Positions 23,460 through 32,421 are shown, counted from the first letter of the stretch. The stretch is 64,000 nucleotides of DNA from Arthrobacter sp. AQ5-06 (GCF_003287955.1 NZ_QMKP01000015.1:45718-109717); one strand, 5' to 3'. The notes: generated from the letters alone by a model not told the origin. Program-made: numbers and translations.

Positions 23460-25505
23460 TCAGACCGCCGGTTCGGTGGTTGGAACTGGATCCATGGTGG
23501 GTGACGGTTCGGCGACCGGTTCGGCGACCGGGTCAGGTACCGGCGCAGGATCCGTCGTCGGCTCGGGTGCCGGCTCGGGTGCCGGCGCAGGCTCCGTCGT
23601 CGGGTCCGGCGCAGGCTCCGTCGTGGGAACCGGAGCCGGGTCGGTGGTCGGGTCCGGTGCAGGCTCCGTCGTGGGAACCGGAGCCGGGTCGGTGGTCGGG
23701 TCCGGTGCAGGGGTCGTCGGGTCTGGAGCCGGAGCCGGGTCAGTGGTGGGATCCGGAACGGGGTCAATGGGCAATGGATCAGGGCCGGGTCCCGGGTCCG
23801 TCGTCGGGTTGGTCACCGGACCGGGGACGGAGCCCCCGGAACCCTGTGCAGGCTCACCCGAGGTGTCCGTCCCGGCAGCGGCCCCGCCGGCGGCTGGTTG
23901 GCCTGCTTCGGTAGGTGGCCTGCTGGTGGGCGAGGCAGCGATGTCCAGGCCCGCGGAACTGGCTGGCGCACCGCTGTCCTTCGGCTCGGCGCTGGCTTCA
24001 ATCCCCAGGACCGGGACCTGCGCCGCGCCGGCACCTGCCGCGGCCCCACCGGCGCCGGGTCCGCCGGGAGCGGCGGCACCTCCGGCCGTGTCCTTCGCCG
24101 CATCTGCGTCCTGCGGGACGAACATCGCCGTGAGGCTGCCGAGTCCGTCCGGGCTCTGGGCTGCCGTCGCTGTGAGCCCGGTGAAAAGCGCCGCCACCGC
24201 TGCCACCGCGGTGAGCCGCACGGACGGACGGGGGGCATGCGCGCCGCCCTTGCGCCCGGCGGCATGGGCACCTGCGGAATGGGCACCTGCGGAATGGGCG
24301 CCGGCGTCGGCATGCCGGGACCAGCTGGCTTGTCGGAAGGCAGCTCCAGGATGCCCGTCAACCTGCGTGAGGACGGCGGCGGCTGGCTGTGCGGTCAAGG
24401 CAGCGGGCTGCGCGGTCACCTCCGGCTGCGCGCGGAGGGCGGCAACGGCGGCGCCGAGACAGATGGATGACTTGGGATCGGCGTCCACGGCGATGGGCCG
24501 GTCCAGCTGCTCCGAAATCAGCTGTGCCACCAACGGAATGCGCGATGAGCCGCCGATGAGAAGCACCGCGGACAGGTCGGCCGGGGTGAGCCCAAGGTCC
24601 TGCAGGGAACGCTCCAGGGCGTCCACTGTCTCCCGGATGGGCTCGCTGATCATGGCCTCGAACTCGGACCGGACCAGCCGCACCTGCTGCTGGATTCCCG
24701 GCAGCAGCACGGAAATGCTGGCCTCGCTGTCCGCGGACAGTGCCTCCTTGGCTTCCACACACTCCCGCCGCAGGCGCGCCAGGGCCGCCAGCGCGCCGGG
24801 CGCCGACGGGTCAAGATTGGCCAGGCCCTGCCCGGCGTGATCGGCAACGTACCGCAGGACGGCTGCGTCGAAGTCGGCGCCGCCCAGCCCCTCGATCCCT
24901 TCGGGACGGCCCAGTAGTTCAAAGTGACCGGCGTCCGTTTTCTTCAGGACTGCGGTATCGAAGGTCCCGCCACCGAGATCATAGACGGCTATGGTGCTGC
25001 CGTCCTCCACCCGCACCTGGGCGGCGTAGTGCAGCGCCGCCGCTTCCGGCTCGCTGATCAGGGTGACGTTGGCGAGGCCCTTGGCCGCGAGGGCAGCGAG
25101 GATGAGCTGCGTCCGGTGCGCGCGCCAGGAGGCAGGGTGGGAAAAGATAATGTCCGACGGCGGCGCGCCCTCGCGCTCTTCAGCCCGGTCTACGACCCAA
25201 CGCGCCATGGTGGCGAAGACGTCCTCAGCGGGGAGGGAAAGCGTGCCTACCGCAATGGGGACGTCGTCTCCGACGCGCCTTTTGAACTCCCGCACCACCC
25301 GCTCCGGAGAGTCAAGGCCGCGGCGTTCGGCCGCTTCCCCCACCAGGATGGGGCCTTCCTCGGGGTAGTAGACCACAGAAGGCACAGCCGTTCCACGGAG
25401 CCCCAGCGGGAGGCTCTCCGGAACACGCGAGGCATTCTGATCAATTCGGAGGAGGGCGGCAGCCGTGAAACTGGTCCCGACATCAACGGCGAGCACATAG
25501 CTCAT
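23460..25505 (-). CDS. Hsp70-like ATPase with a membrane anchor and Pro/Asp/Thr tail
   Basis: A 681-residue protein. Residues 1-358 are an actin-like Hsp70 ATPase: DVGTSFTAAAL (phosphate 1), SEPEAAALHYA, YDLGGGTFDTAVL (phosphate 2, ~174-187) and LLIGGSSRIPLV (adenosine). The usual substrate-binding domain is absent. After an Ala/His linker and a basic patch, one hydrophobic segment (LTAVAAVAALFTGLTATAA, ~430-449) should cross the membrane with the C-terminus outside. Residues ~560-681 are repeats such as PAPDPTTDPAPVPTTE, partly from a 48-bp tandem duplication. The start is ATG 25505 with GAGG before it; a GTG six bases upstream is too close to GAGG. It heads the Hsp70-LuxR unit of the ini-like island. 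DnaK itself is excluded by the layout. Confidence 0.85.
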   Translation of the reverse strand: MSYVLAVDVGTSFTAAALLRIDQNASRVPESLPLGLRGTAVPSVVYYPEEGPILVGEAAERRGLDSPERVVREFKRRVGDDVPIAVGTLSLPAEDVFATMARWVVDRAEEREGAPPSDIIFSHPASWRAHRTQLILAALAAKGLANVTLISEPEAAALHYAAQVRVEDGSTIAVYDLGGGTFDTAVLKKTDAGHFELLGRPEGIEGLGGADFDAAVLRYVADHAGQGLANLDPSAPGALAALARLRRECVEAKEALSADSEASISVLLPGIQQQVRLVRSEFEAMISEPIRETVDALERSLQDLGLTPADLSAVLLIGGSSRIPLVAQLISEQLDRPIAVDADPKSSICLGAAVAALRAQPEVTAQPAALTAQPAAAVLTQVDGHPGAAFRQASWSRHADAGAHSAGAHSAGAHAAGRKGGAHAPRPSVRLTAVAAVAALFTGLTATAAQSPDGLGSLTAMFVPQDADAAKDTAGGAAAPGGPGAGGAAAGAGAAQVPVLGIEASAEPKDSGAPASSAGLDIAASPTSRPPTEAGQPAAGGAAAGTDTSGEPAQGSGGSVPGPVTNPTTDPGPGPDPLPIDPVPDPTTDPAPAPDPTTPAPDPTTDPAPVPTTEPAPDPTTDPAPVPTTEPAPDPTTEPAPAPEPAPEPTTDPAPVPDPVAEPVAEPSPTMDPVPTTEPAV
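23611..23706. repeat. Perfect 48-bp tandem duplication in the Hsp70-like tail
   Basis: Two identical 48-base copies, 23611-23658 and 23659-23706, each encoding 16 residues of the Pro/Asp/Thr tail. Looser relatives flank them. Perfect identity suggests a recent, possibly variable, expansion. Confidence 0.9.
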
Positions 25506-25660
25506 GGGCACCTCGGAAAAACGCAGCTAGTTGTCCGCGAGCTTCATCACAGACGAGCTTCAACCAAGGTAGCATCACCGCTTGCCCAGCAACACCCTCA
25601 TTCGTACATCGATTGGTGTATTAGGTGCGGGCTAAGGCGGCTCTCCGGAGAAACCCCAGT

Positions 25661-26782
25661 TCAGAGGCCCGAGTAGGAATGCAGGCCGTTAAAGAACTGG
25701 TTCACGATCGTGAAATTGAAGACCACGCAGAGGTAGCCGACGATCGACAGCCACGCGGCGCGGGTGCCGGTCCAGCCGCGGGTGGCGCGGGCGTGCAGGT
25801 AGCCTGCGTAGACCACCCAGATCACAAATGTCCAGACTTCCTTGGTGTCCCAGCCCCAGAACCGGCCCCAGGCTTTTTCGGCCCAGATGGCACCGAACAT
25901 CAGGGTGAAGGTCCAGCCGATGAAGGCGATGGCGTTGATCCGGTAGGACAGGTTTTCCAGGCTCAACGCCGAGGGAACCAGCCGCATGAAACCAAGCTTG
26001 TCTGCACCGCCGGCAGCCACCGTCTTTTGCCGGTGGGACTGGACCAGCTGCAGGGCGGACATGGCGAACGTGAGGGTGAAAAGCGCGGAGGAGAGCACCG
26101 CGATGGAGACGTGGATGATCAGCCAGTAGCTCTGCAGCGCCGGGACCAGGTGGCCCACAGGGGTCCAGTAGGCCACCGAGGCGGCCACCAGCATGATGAT
26201 GGCCAGGCCCACCACAAACGTGCCGAGGAACCGCAGGTCACGGCGGATCAGCACCAGCAGGAACACGGCCACGGCCACGAAGGCTCCGGTGGTCAGGAAC
26301 TCGTACATGTTGCCCCATGGCACCCGGCCTGCACCCACGGCGCGCGTGATGACGCCGGCGGCGTGGATCAGCACACCGAGAACGGTGAGGGCAACGGCGA
26401 CGCGCGCCGGAACGCGCCGTTCGGCCGCGTAGCGCATATCGGCGCCGGCTGTCTGCCCGGCCCCGGAACCCTCGTCGCCCCGCTTGGCAACGGACGACGA
26501 CGGCCGCTCGGCCCGTCCCACGGGTCCGGCCAGGTGCGATTCAACCCTGTTCGCTGCCGCGGCTGAACCCGCAGAAGCGCCAGCGGAAGCACCAGCGCCG
26601 GCCATCGCGGCCACCTTGGTCCCGGCAGCTTCAGCCGCCTTCAGGTCAACAGCGCGCAGGGCCCTGCTGCTCTTCGCGAGGTCCCAGGCGAAGGCGATGA
26701 AGGCCACGGTGTAGGTGCCGGCGGCGAGCAGCATAAGCAGCTCGCTGTACTGGCCCATGGTTTCGTTGATGGCGAACGGCAT
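25661..26782 (-). CDS. ccsB: Cytochrome c biogenesis protein CcsB/ResC
   Basis: A 373-residue membrane protein of System II cytochrome c maturation, which carries haem across the membrane and attaches it to apocytochrome together with ResB. About eight spans are visible, with the tryptophan-rich haem-handling segment WGRFWGWDTKEVW near residue 295 and conserved histidines such as LIIHVSIAVL. An Ala/Gly-rich insert at residues ~50-110 follows the first span and is probably a variable loop. The start overlaps the resB stop as TAATG. Last gene of a five-gene operon. Confidence 0.95.
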   Translation of the reverse strand: MPFAINETMGQYSELLMLLAAGTYTVAFIAFAWDLAKSSRALRAVDLKAAEAAGTKVAAMAGAGASAGASAGSAAAANRVESHLAGPVGRAERPSSSVAKRGDEGSGAGQTAGADMRYAAERRVPARVAVALTVLGVLIHAAGVITRAVGAGRVPWGNMYEFLTTGAFVAVAVFLLVLIRRDLRFLGTFVVGLAIIMLVAASVAYWTPVGHLVPALQSYWLIIHVSIAVLSSALFTLTFAMSALQLVQSHRQKTVAAGGADKLGFMRLVPSALSLENLSYRINAIAFIGWTFTLMFGAIWAEKAWGRFWGWDTKEVWTFVIWVVYAGYLHARATRGWTGTRAAWLSIVGYLCVVFNFTIVNQFFNGLHSYSGL

Positions 26783-28542
26783 TACTGGTCCTTTTTCGGC
26801 CCGGTGGGGCCAGCTGGGGAGGTGAGCGAGTCTGCGCCATTATCGTCCTGGCGGCTGGGAGTTTGCTGGGTGCCGGTGGAATCGGAATCGGAATCGTCAG
26901 AGGATTCGCCGGAAACGGAATCCTCAATCTGCCACTCTTCGGACAGCAGCTTCCTAATGACAGCCGCTTCCGCGGCGAGCCGGTGGTCCTCGCCGCGTGC
27001 AAGCAGGCCATACTCCACCATGGTCCGGCCGTCCTGGTGGCTTCCGGTCCGCACCCAGACACGGCGCCGGTTGACGTAGAGCGAGACGATCAGGCCGCCC
27101 ACGGCCAGCAGCGCGAAGATGAGGGCGTAGAGCTGGCCGGGGTTGTGGTGGATGTCCACACCGACGTACCGCTTCACGCTGTCAAAGCTGATGCTGCCCT
27201 TGCCGTCCGGCAGGGTATAGGTGCCGCCCGGTGCCAGGGTGATGCCGCCGGCGTCCAGGTTGCGGGCGTTCAGCGGCGTGAGGTCACTGACATCGAGCTC
27301 AAACACGTTCTGCGGCGCGCCGGCGTCCAGGCCAAGGTCCCCGAAGTAGGAGTTCAGGGTCAGCTGCGGGTTGAACAGGTCCGGATCGCCGCTGAAGGAC
27401 ACGCCCTCGTCCGTGATAAACGCCGTGGGCAGGAAGAACCCCACGAAGCCCAGCTGTTCGGGCCGCGCGTCAGGGACCTTGATCACCAGGGACGAGTAGT
27501 AGTTCTCACCCTGGAGCTTGGCCACCACAGGACCCTGCATGGCCACGTTGCCGGCGCCGTCGCGGATGGTCACCACTGGCGCGTAGCCGTTGCCGGTGAG
27601 GTAGATGCTGGTGCCGCCCAGGTTCACGGGCTCGTTGACCTTCAGGATTTCCTGCTTGGCGGGTGAGTCCGGGGTTTCCCGGGTGGTGACTTCGGCGTTA
27701 AAGTCGATGGGTTGACCGATCTTGCCCCGTGATTCGCGGTCGAAAGTAACATCGAATTTGTCCAGCTGGATGGAGTACGGCTGCAGCTGGCTGGACTGGA
27801 AGTTGGTGCCGGGGGTGAACTGGTCGTAGCCCACCAGGGTGTTCACAAAGGTGTCGCCCTCCACCAGGATGCGCTGGCCGCTGTAGCCGAACAGGCCGCC
27901 GACGGCCACGGACACCAGCACGCCGATCAGCGACGTATGGAACACCAGATTCCCCACCTCCTTGGCAAAGCCGCGCTCGGCGCCCAAAGACGGCCGCGCG
28001 CCGTCGTCGTCCCTCACCTCAACACGGTAGCCGCGCTTCCTGAGCACCCCGGCGGCACTGCGGATGGCGTCCGACGCCGGGAGGCCGGCATCGGCCGGAA
28101 CCACCAGTGTGCCGTACTCGGGGAGTCGGGAGAGACGTTTAGGGGTCCGCGGGGGCTGGGAGCGCATGGCCCTGTAATGGGCGATGGCGCGCGGGACCAC
28201 ACAGCCGATCAGCGAGATGAACAGCAGGATGTAGATGGCCGAGAACCAGGCCGAGGAGTAGACGTCGTAGAGCTGCAGGGTGTCCAGCAGCTTCCCGTAG
28301 TCCGGGTTGTCCTTGATGTACTGCGTCACGATGGACGGGTTGGCCGGGCGCTGCGGGAACAGCGAACCGGGCACCGCGGCGACGGCCAGGAGCAGCAGCA
28401 GGAACAGCGCCGTGCGCATGCTGGTCAGCTGGGTCCAGGCCCAACGCAGCATCTCCACGGGCCCCAGGACAGGCAGCGCCTCTGTTTTTGCGGCGGCAAC
28501 GGGGGCCGGGGACTTCTTGTTTGCTTTCACGCGCTCGCTCAT
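26782..28542 (-). CDS. resB: Cytochrome c biogenesis protein ResB
   Basis: A 586-residue ResB protein, partner of CcsB in the System II haem lyase. Three N-terminal spans (from LTSMRTALFLLLLLAVAAV), then a large outside domain containing SSQLQPYSIQLDKFDVTFD, and a final span (LYALIFALLAVGGLIVSLYV) before a charged tail ending in Asp/Ser runs. The start chosen is ATG 28542, which overlaps the ccdA stop as TGATG. A longer reading to 28896 overlaps ccdA and is rejected. Confidence 0.93.
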   Translation of the reverse strand: MSERVKANKKSPAPVAAAKTEALPVLGPVEMLRWAWTQLTSMRTALFLLLLLAVAAVPGSLFPQRPANPSIVTQYIKDNPDYGKLLDTLQLYDVYSSAWFSAIYILLFISLIGCVVPRAIAHYRAMRSQPPRTPKRLSRLPEYGTLVVPADAGLPASDAIRSAAGVLRKRGYRVEVRDDDGARPSLGAERGFAKEVGNLVFHTSLIGVLVSVAVGGLFGYSGQRILVEGDTFVNTLVGYDQFTPGTNFQSSQLQPYSIQLDKFDVTFDRESRGKIGQPIDFNAEVTTRETPDSPAKQEILKVNEPVNLGGTSIYLTGNGYAPVVTIRDGAGNVAMQGPVVAKLQGENYYSSLVIKVPDARPEQLGFVGFFLPTAFITDEGVSFSGDPDLFNPQLTLNSYFGDLGLDAGAPQNVFELDVSDLTPLNARNLDAGGITLAPGGTYTLPDGKGSISFDSVKRYVGVDIHHNPGQLYALIFALLAVGGLIVSLYVNRRRVWVRTGSHQDGRTMVEYGLLARGEDHRLAAEAAVIRKLLSEEWQIEDSVSGESSDDSDSDSTGTQQTPSRQDDNGADSLTSPAGPTGPKKDQ

Positions 28543-29297
28543 CAGATCGGCAATTTCACATCGGTTTGGAACCAGTACTGCAACTCGGTGACCCAGGTGC
28601 CCCAGACGCCGCTGGCCATCAGCAGGCCGAGCATCACCAGGATCCCGCCGCCGATCCGCTGGATGGCCAGGCGGTGCGTGCGGAAGAAGGACATCACGCC
28701 CATGCCGCGCCGGACCGCCAGGGCGATCAGCAGGAACGGGATGCCCAGGCCCAGGCTGTAGACAAATGCCAGGAAGGCACCCTTGGCTGCGGAGGAGCCG
28801 CCGGACAGGCTCAGGAGCTGGACAGCGGAATAGGTGGGGCCGATGCACGGGGCCCAACCCAGGCCGAACGTGAGGCCCAGCAACGGGGCGCCCCACAGGC
28901 CGGCCGGTGGCTTGGCGTGGATCTTCGCATCACGCTGCAGCCAGCCGAAACCGCCCATAAACACCACACCCATAAGGATCACCAGGACCCCCAGAAGTTG
29001 GGTGATCCAGGCATTCTGCGAGCCGGTGATCAGGGTGCCAAGCTGGCCGAACGCGCCGCCCAGCAGGACAAAAATCACCGAGAACCCCAGCACAAAAAGC
29101 CCGATGCCCGCGAGCATCCGGCCGCGCTTCTGCTTCTGCAGGTCCACGCCGCTCAGGCCGGTGACGTAGCCCAGGTAGCCGGGCACCAGGGGCAGCACGC
29201 ACGGCGACAGGAAGGACACCAGACCAGCGAGCAGCGCCACCGGGATGGCAAGCAGGAGCGAGCCGTTCAGGATGGTTTCGGCGAAGGGGCTGTTCAC
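28542..29297 (-). CDS. ccdA: Thiol-disulfide transporter CcdA
   Basis: A 251-residue six-span protein that passes electrons from cytoplasmic thioredoxin to outside thiol proteins such as TlpA/ResA, keeping apocytochrome c cysteines reduced. The active cysteines lie in LSPCVLPLVPGYLGY (near residue 32) and GWAPCIGPTYSAVQL (near residue 145). It lies between the TlpA-like gene and resB and is coupled to resB. Confidence 0.95.
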   Translation of the reverse strand: MNSPFAETILNGSLLLAIPVALLAGLVSFLSPCVLPLVPGYLGYVTGLSGVDLQKQKRGRMLAGIGLFVLGFSVIFVLLGGAFGQLGTLITGSQNAWITQLLGVLVILMGVVFMGGFGWLQRDAKIHAKPPAGLWGAPLLGLTFGLGWAPCIGPTYSAVQLLSLSGGSSAAKGAFLAFVYSLGLGIPFLLIALAVRRGMGVMSFFRTHRLAIQRIGGGILVMLGLLMASGVWGTWVTELQYWFQTDVKLPI

Positions 29298-29312
29298 GGT
29301 CCGGGGCCGCCG

Positions 29313-29948
29313 CTACTCTGCCACGGCGGTGGTGATGAGGGCTTTGAGGGTGCCCTTCTGGATTTCGCCCAGCACGCGCGAGGCCACGCGGCCCTGCCTG
29401 TCCAGGACCAGCGTAGTGGGGACTGCCCCCGGCGGGACCAGGCCGGAGACGGCCAGGAGCACACCGCCGTTCTTGTCGTCGAAGCTGGGGTAGGTCAGGT
29501 TGAAGGTCTTGTCGAAGGCCTCTGCGGTGCCTTTTTCGTCGCGGAGGTTGACGCCGAAGAACTGCACACCCTGGTCCTTGAAGTCCTGGTGCAGCTCTTC
29601 CAGAATGGGTGCTTCCACCCGGCAGGGTGCGCAGGCGGCGAACCAGAAGTTCAGGACCGTCACTTTGCCTTGGAAGTCCGCGGGGGCTACTTGGGTGCCG
29701 TTGAACAGCGTGCCGTTGATGGCGACGGCGGCCTTGCGGTCCGCCGCGGTGAACTCGGTCACCGAGCCGTCCCCGGCGACGTAGTTCTTGTTGTCGCCGG
29801 CTTTTGCCTGCTTGGCGAGGGCGTCTTCCTGAGCGCAGGCGGACAGCCCCAGCGTCAGGGCGGTCAAGGCGGCGCCGCCGGCAGTGAGTACGGCACGGCG
29901 GGATGTGGTGCGGGTTGTTGCGCGGGTGGTTGCGCGGGGGGCAGTCAT
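29313..29948 (-). CDS. TlpA/ResA-like thioredoxin-fold lipoprotein
   Basis: A 211-residue extracytoplasmic disulfide reductase. A basic N-terminus rich in Thr/Arg, hydrophobic core LTAGGAALTALTLGL and lipobox LSAC are followed by a thioredoxin fold with active site FWFAACAPCRVEAP (CxxC) and cis-proline region PPGAVPTTLVLD. It would take electrons from CcdA and reduce apocytochrome c. ATG 29948 sits one base after the upstream stop region. An ATG at 30011 would overlap the phosphatase gene and is not preferred. Confidence 0.9.
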   Translation of the reverse strand: MTAPRATTRATTRTTSRRAVLTAGGAALTALTLGLSACAQEDALAKQAKAGDNKNYVAGDGSVTEFTAADRKAAVAINGTLFNGTQVAPADFQGKVTVLNFWFAACAPCRVEAPILEELHQDFKDQGVQFFGVNLRDEKGTAEAFDKTFNLTYPSFDDKNGGVLLAVSGLVPPGAVPTTLVLDRQGRVASRVLGEIQKGTLKALITTAVAE

Positions 29949-29949
29949 G

Positions 29950-30630
29950 TCAGGCTCCAGGGGTGCTGGCGGCACCGGGAAGAAGGGCGGCAGCAGGCTC
30001 ACTGTACTCAACGCGCAGGAGCGAGCCGTCGTCGTCGAACACCAGGGAGGTGATGGACGTCAGCGTGCACTCGCGTTTGCGCGGGTCGTGCCAGAGCGGC
30101 TTGCCTTCGGCACTGAGCCGCGTGGCCCAGATGGGGAGCTGATGGCTGACCATGATGGCTTCCGGGCCGTCGGTTCCGTATTCCCCGGCGGCCAGCTCGA
30201 TCGCTCGCAGCCGGGCGTCCTCAACAGCTGACCTGACGCGCGCGGCCTGCGCCTTGTACGGTTCGCCCCACGACGGCCGAAACGGGTTGACCAGGTGGGG
30301 CCAGTGCTTGGGCTTCCGGAGCTCAGCCCTGGTGACCCTCATGCCCTGGAAGTAGTTTTCCGCTTCGATGATGCGGTCGTCTGTGTGGATTTCCAGACCC
30401 AGCGCCTCGGCCGTGGGAGCCGCTGTCTCCTGCGCCCTCACCAGCGGCGACGCCGCAAGATAGACGATCCTCGCCCCGCGCGCGGCACGCCCGGCGAAGT
30501 GGTCGGCCAGGGTCTGCGCCATTTCCCGGCCCAGCTCTGAGAGGTGGAATTCGGGCAGCCTGCCGTACAAAACGCGGTCAGGATTGTGGACCTCGCCGTG
30601 GCGGAGCAGATGGACAGTGGATTGGGGCAT
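29950..30630 (-). CDS. Histidine phosphatase family protein (phosphoglycerate mutase-like)
   Basis: A 226-residue protein. The catalytic RHG motif is in VHLLRHGEVHNP (residues ~6-17), with SPLVRAQETA and the second histidine in IMVSHQLPIWA. These mark a phosphohistidine-forming phosphatase rather than glycolytic mutase. It is the first gene of the cytochrome c operon, and as I recall the same order (phosphatase, TlpA, CcdA, ResB, CcsA) occurs in M. tuberculosis. The substrate and the link to haem proteins are unknown. Confidence 0.9.
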   Translation of the reverse strand: MPQSTVHLLRHGEVHNPDRVLYGRLPEFHLSELGREMAQTLADHFAGRAARGARIVYLAASPLVRAQETAAPTAEALGLEIHTDDRIIEAENYFQGMRVTRAELRKPKHWPHLVNPFRPSWGEPYKAQAARVRSAVEDARLRAIELAAGEYGTDGPEAIMVSHQLPIWATRLSAEGKPLWHDPRKRECTLTSITSLVFDDDGSLLRVEYSEPAAALLPGAASTPGA

Positions 30631-30704
30631 GTTTACCAGTTTCTCAAAGATGGCGTGCGATCCGAAATCTTCTACGTCCAGTAGAACTCAAACTTTTGGA
30701 AAAA

Positions 30705-30748
30705 TGTTCCGGAACAGGGAACAAAACATGCAAATGCATGTTTATACT
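30705..30748 (+). promoter_or_regulatory. Palindromes and -10 box upstream of the YceI gene
   Basis: TGTTCCGGAACA (30705-30716) is a perfect 12-bp palindrome. AAACATGCA-AA-TGCATGTTT (30724-30743) is a perfect inverted repeat with 9-base arms. The -10 box TATACT (30743-30748) begins on its last base, so a bound protein would block RNA polymerase. GTTGA-TCAT-TCAAC follows at 30763-30776. The 9-base repeat has the look of a MarR- or TetR-type operator; no such regulator is adjacent. The stretch is markedly AT-rich. Confidence 0.6.
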
Positions 30749-30832
30749 GGATGCAGCGGATAGTTGATCATTCAACAGATGAAGCGTCAAGCTATCCGGA
30801 AGTACCACATGACAAACCCAAGGAGAAACACC

Positions 30833-31381
30833 ATGACTCTTCCCGCAGACGTCACCACCGGCACCTGGACCCTCGACAACTCGCACAGCGAAATCGGATT
30901 CACCGTCCGGCACGCAGGCATCAGCAAGGTCCGCGGCCAGTTCAAGGATGCCGCAGCAACCCTGGACCTCGCCGACAACGTGGCCGATTCCAAGATCAGC
31001 GCCACCATCCAGACCTCCAGCTTCGACTCCGGCGATGTCAACCGCGACGGCCACGTCCGCGGCGAAGACTTCTTCGACGTCGAGACCTTCCCGGAAATCT
31101 CCTTCGTCTCCAACGGCCTCGTGGCCAAGGGCAACAGCTACGAGCTGACCGGCGACCTCACCATCAAGGGTGTCACCCGGCCGGTTTCCCTCGAGACCGA
31201 GTTCAACGGCGTGGCCGTGGACCCGTTCGGCATGACCCGCGCCGGCGTCTCCGCTGAAACCACCATCAGCCGCAAGGACTTCGGCCTGACCTGGAACGCT
31301 GTGCTGGAAGCCGGCGGCGTGCTGGTCAGCGACAAGGTTGCCATCAACCTGGAGCTCGCGTTCATCGCACCCGCAGCATAG
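30833..31381 (+). CDS. YceI-family lipocalin-like protein
   Basis: A 182-residue YceI protein, an eight-stranded barrel that binds isoprenoid-type lipids. Family landmarks: TWTLDNSHSEIGFTVRHAGI, GQFKDAAATL, RDGHVRGEDFFDVETFPEI, LTIKGVTRPVSLE and SRKDFGLTWNAVLE. No signal peptide, so it is cytoplasmic, as is common in actinobacteria. The start is ATG 30833, with AAGGAGAAA upstream; in-frame ATGs further upstream have no ribosome site. Expression is probably controlled through the palindromes upstream. Confidence 0.93.
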   Translation: MTLPADVTTGTWTLDNSHSEIGFTVRHAGISKVRGQFKDAAATLDLADNVADSKISATIQTSSFDSGDVNRDGHVRGEDFFDVETFPEISFVSNGLVAKGNSYELTGDLTIKGVTRPVSLETEFNGVAVDPFGMTRAGVSAETTISRKDFGLTWNAVLEAGGVLVSDKVAINLELAFIAPAA

Positions 31382-31486
31382 TTTCTTCCTGACGCACCCC
31401 GGCCGCCATTTCCCCGGAATCTGGAGGCCGGGGTGCTTTGCTTAATCACCTGGATACCGGCGGACACGCGGTCTACAGTGAGTCCC

Positions 31487-32176
31487 ATGAGCAACAGTGA
31501 AGTACCGCAGCCCCAGCAGCCCAGCAGCGAGCAGCCCGGTGCCCAGCCACCAGGCACCCAGCTGCCCGCCAGCAACGTACCCCCTGCCGGCAACGTTCCG
31601 CCCGCGGGTAACCAGCCGCCACAGGGTTACCCGCAGCCCTATGGCCAGCCCGGGCAGCCACACAACCAGCCAGGCCAGCCGGGCGGCCTCCGCTTTGAGA
31701 TGCCGACCGACGGCCCCCGCAACTTCAACGACGTCATGCCCAACGGCGGATTCTCTGGCATGTTCAGCGTGACCGGGCTGCCCACCGAGCTCAAGGTCTC
31801 GTACTGGATCTGGCTCATTGGCGGCATGCTGGGTGTACTGGGCGGCCTCTTCGGGATCCTTGCCACGCTGGCATTGTTCACGGTGGCACCCGCGCTGGCT
31901 GCGGTGGTCCTCGTTTTGGTGCTGGTGGCACTGGCCCTGGCCGCGGCCCAGATTGTCCTGGTCCTGAAGATGAAGGAGGGCAAGGAATGGGCCCGCCTTG
32001 CGCTCACCATCGTGGCCGGCGTTTCGCTGGTGCTCGCCGTACTCGGCGGCAGCGTGGGCGGCGGCAACGGCGTCGGCAACAACTGGCTCGGCTTCCTTAT
32101 CAGCGCCGCGGCAACCGTTCTCATGTGGCTACCGAACTCGCAGGCCTGGTTCAACGCCGTCAAGGGCCGCGCATAG
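31487..32176 (+). CDS. Pro/Gln/Gly-rich membrane protein
   Basis: A 229-residue protein. The N-terminal ~90 residues are disordered and rich in Pro, Gln and Gly (repeats such as NVPPAGN and QPGQPGG). Four hydrophobic segments follow, including IWLIGGMLGVLGGLFGILATL and LTIVAGVSLVLAVLGG, with the cytoplasmic motif KMKEGKEWAR. It shares this layout with the next gene, so the two are probably paralogues. TACAGT lies seven bases before the ATG. Function unknown. Confidence 0.75.
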   Translation: MSNSEVPQPQQPSSEQPGAQPPGTQLPASNVPPAGNVPPAGNQPPQGYPQPYGQPGQPHNQPGQPGGLRFEMPTDGPRNFNDVMPNGGFSGMFSVTGLPTELKVSYWIWLIGGMLGVLGGLFGILATLALFTVAPALAAVVLVLVLVALALAAAQIVLVLKMKEGKEWARLALTIVAGVSLVLAVLGGSVGGGNGVGNNWLGFLISAAATVLMWLPNSQAWFNAVKGRA

Positions 32177-32421
32177 TCGCCTCGCCCCAGATGGCCGGGC
32201 GTTTGCGGGCATCTTACTGGCCGCGAAGAGACAGCCGCGCGTGCTCGATTGCTAGAACCAGAGTCTTGAACGATACGGGCTGAGTTCCACGGGAATACCT
32301 CCCCGGAATGATCCCCCGCGGCACGCGCCGGGGGTACGGTGGGAAGTAAGCCGTTCTGGGGGCAGGCCAGTTGGACTGCACCCAGCAGCCGAACTGACAT
32401 CCGACCTGCAAAGGACCGCTC

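Noticed and set aside
26782..28896. Longer ResB starting at 28896
   Set aside because: The extra 118 residues lie antisense-like over ccdA and have no membrane or ResB pattern. ATG 28542 overlaps the ccdA stop neatly.
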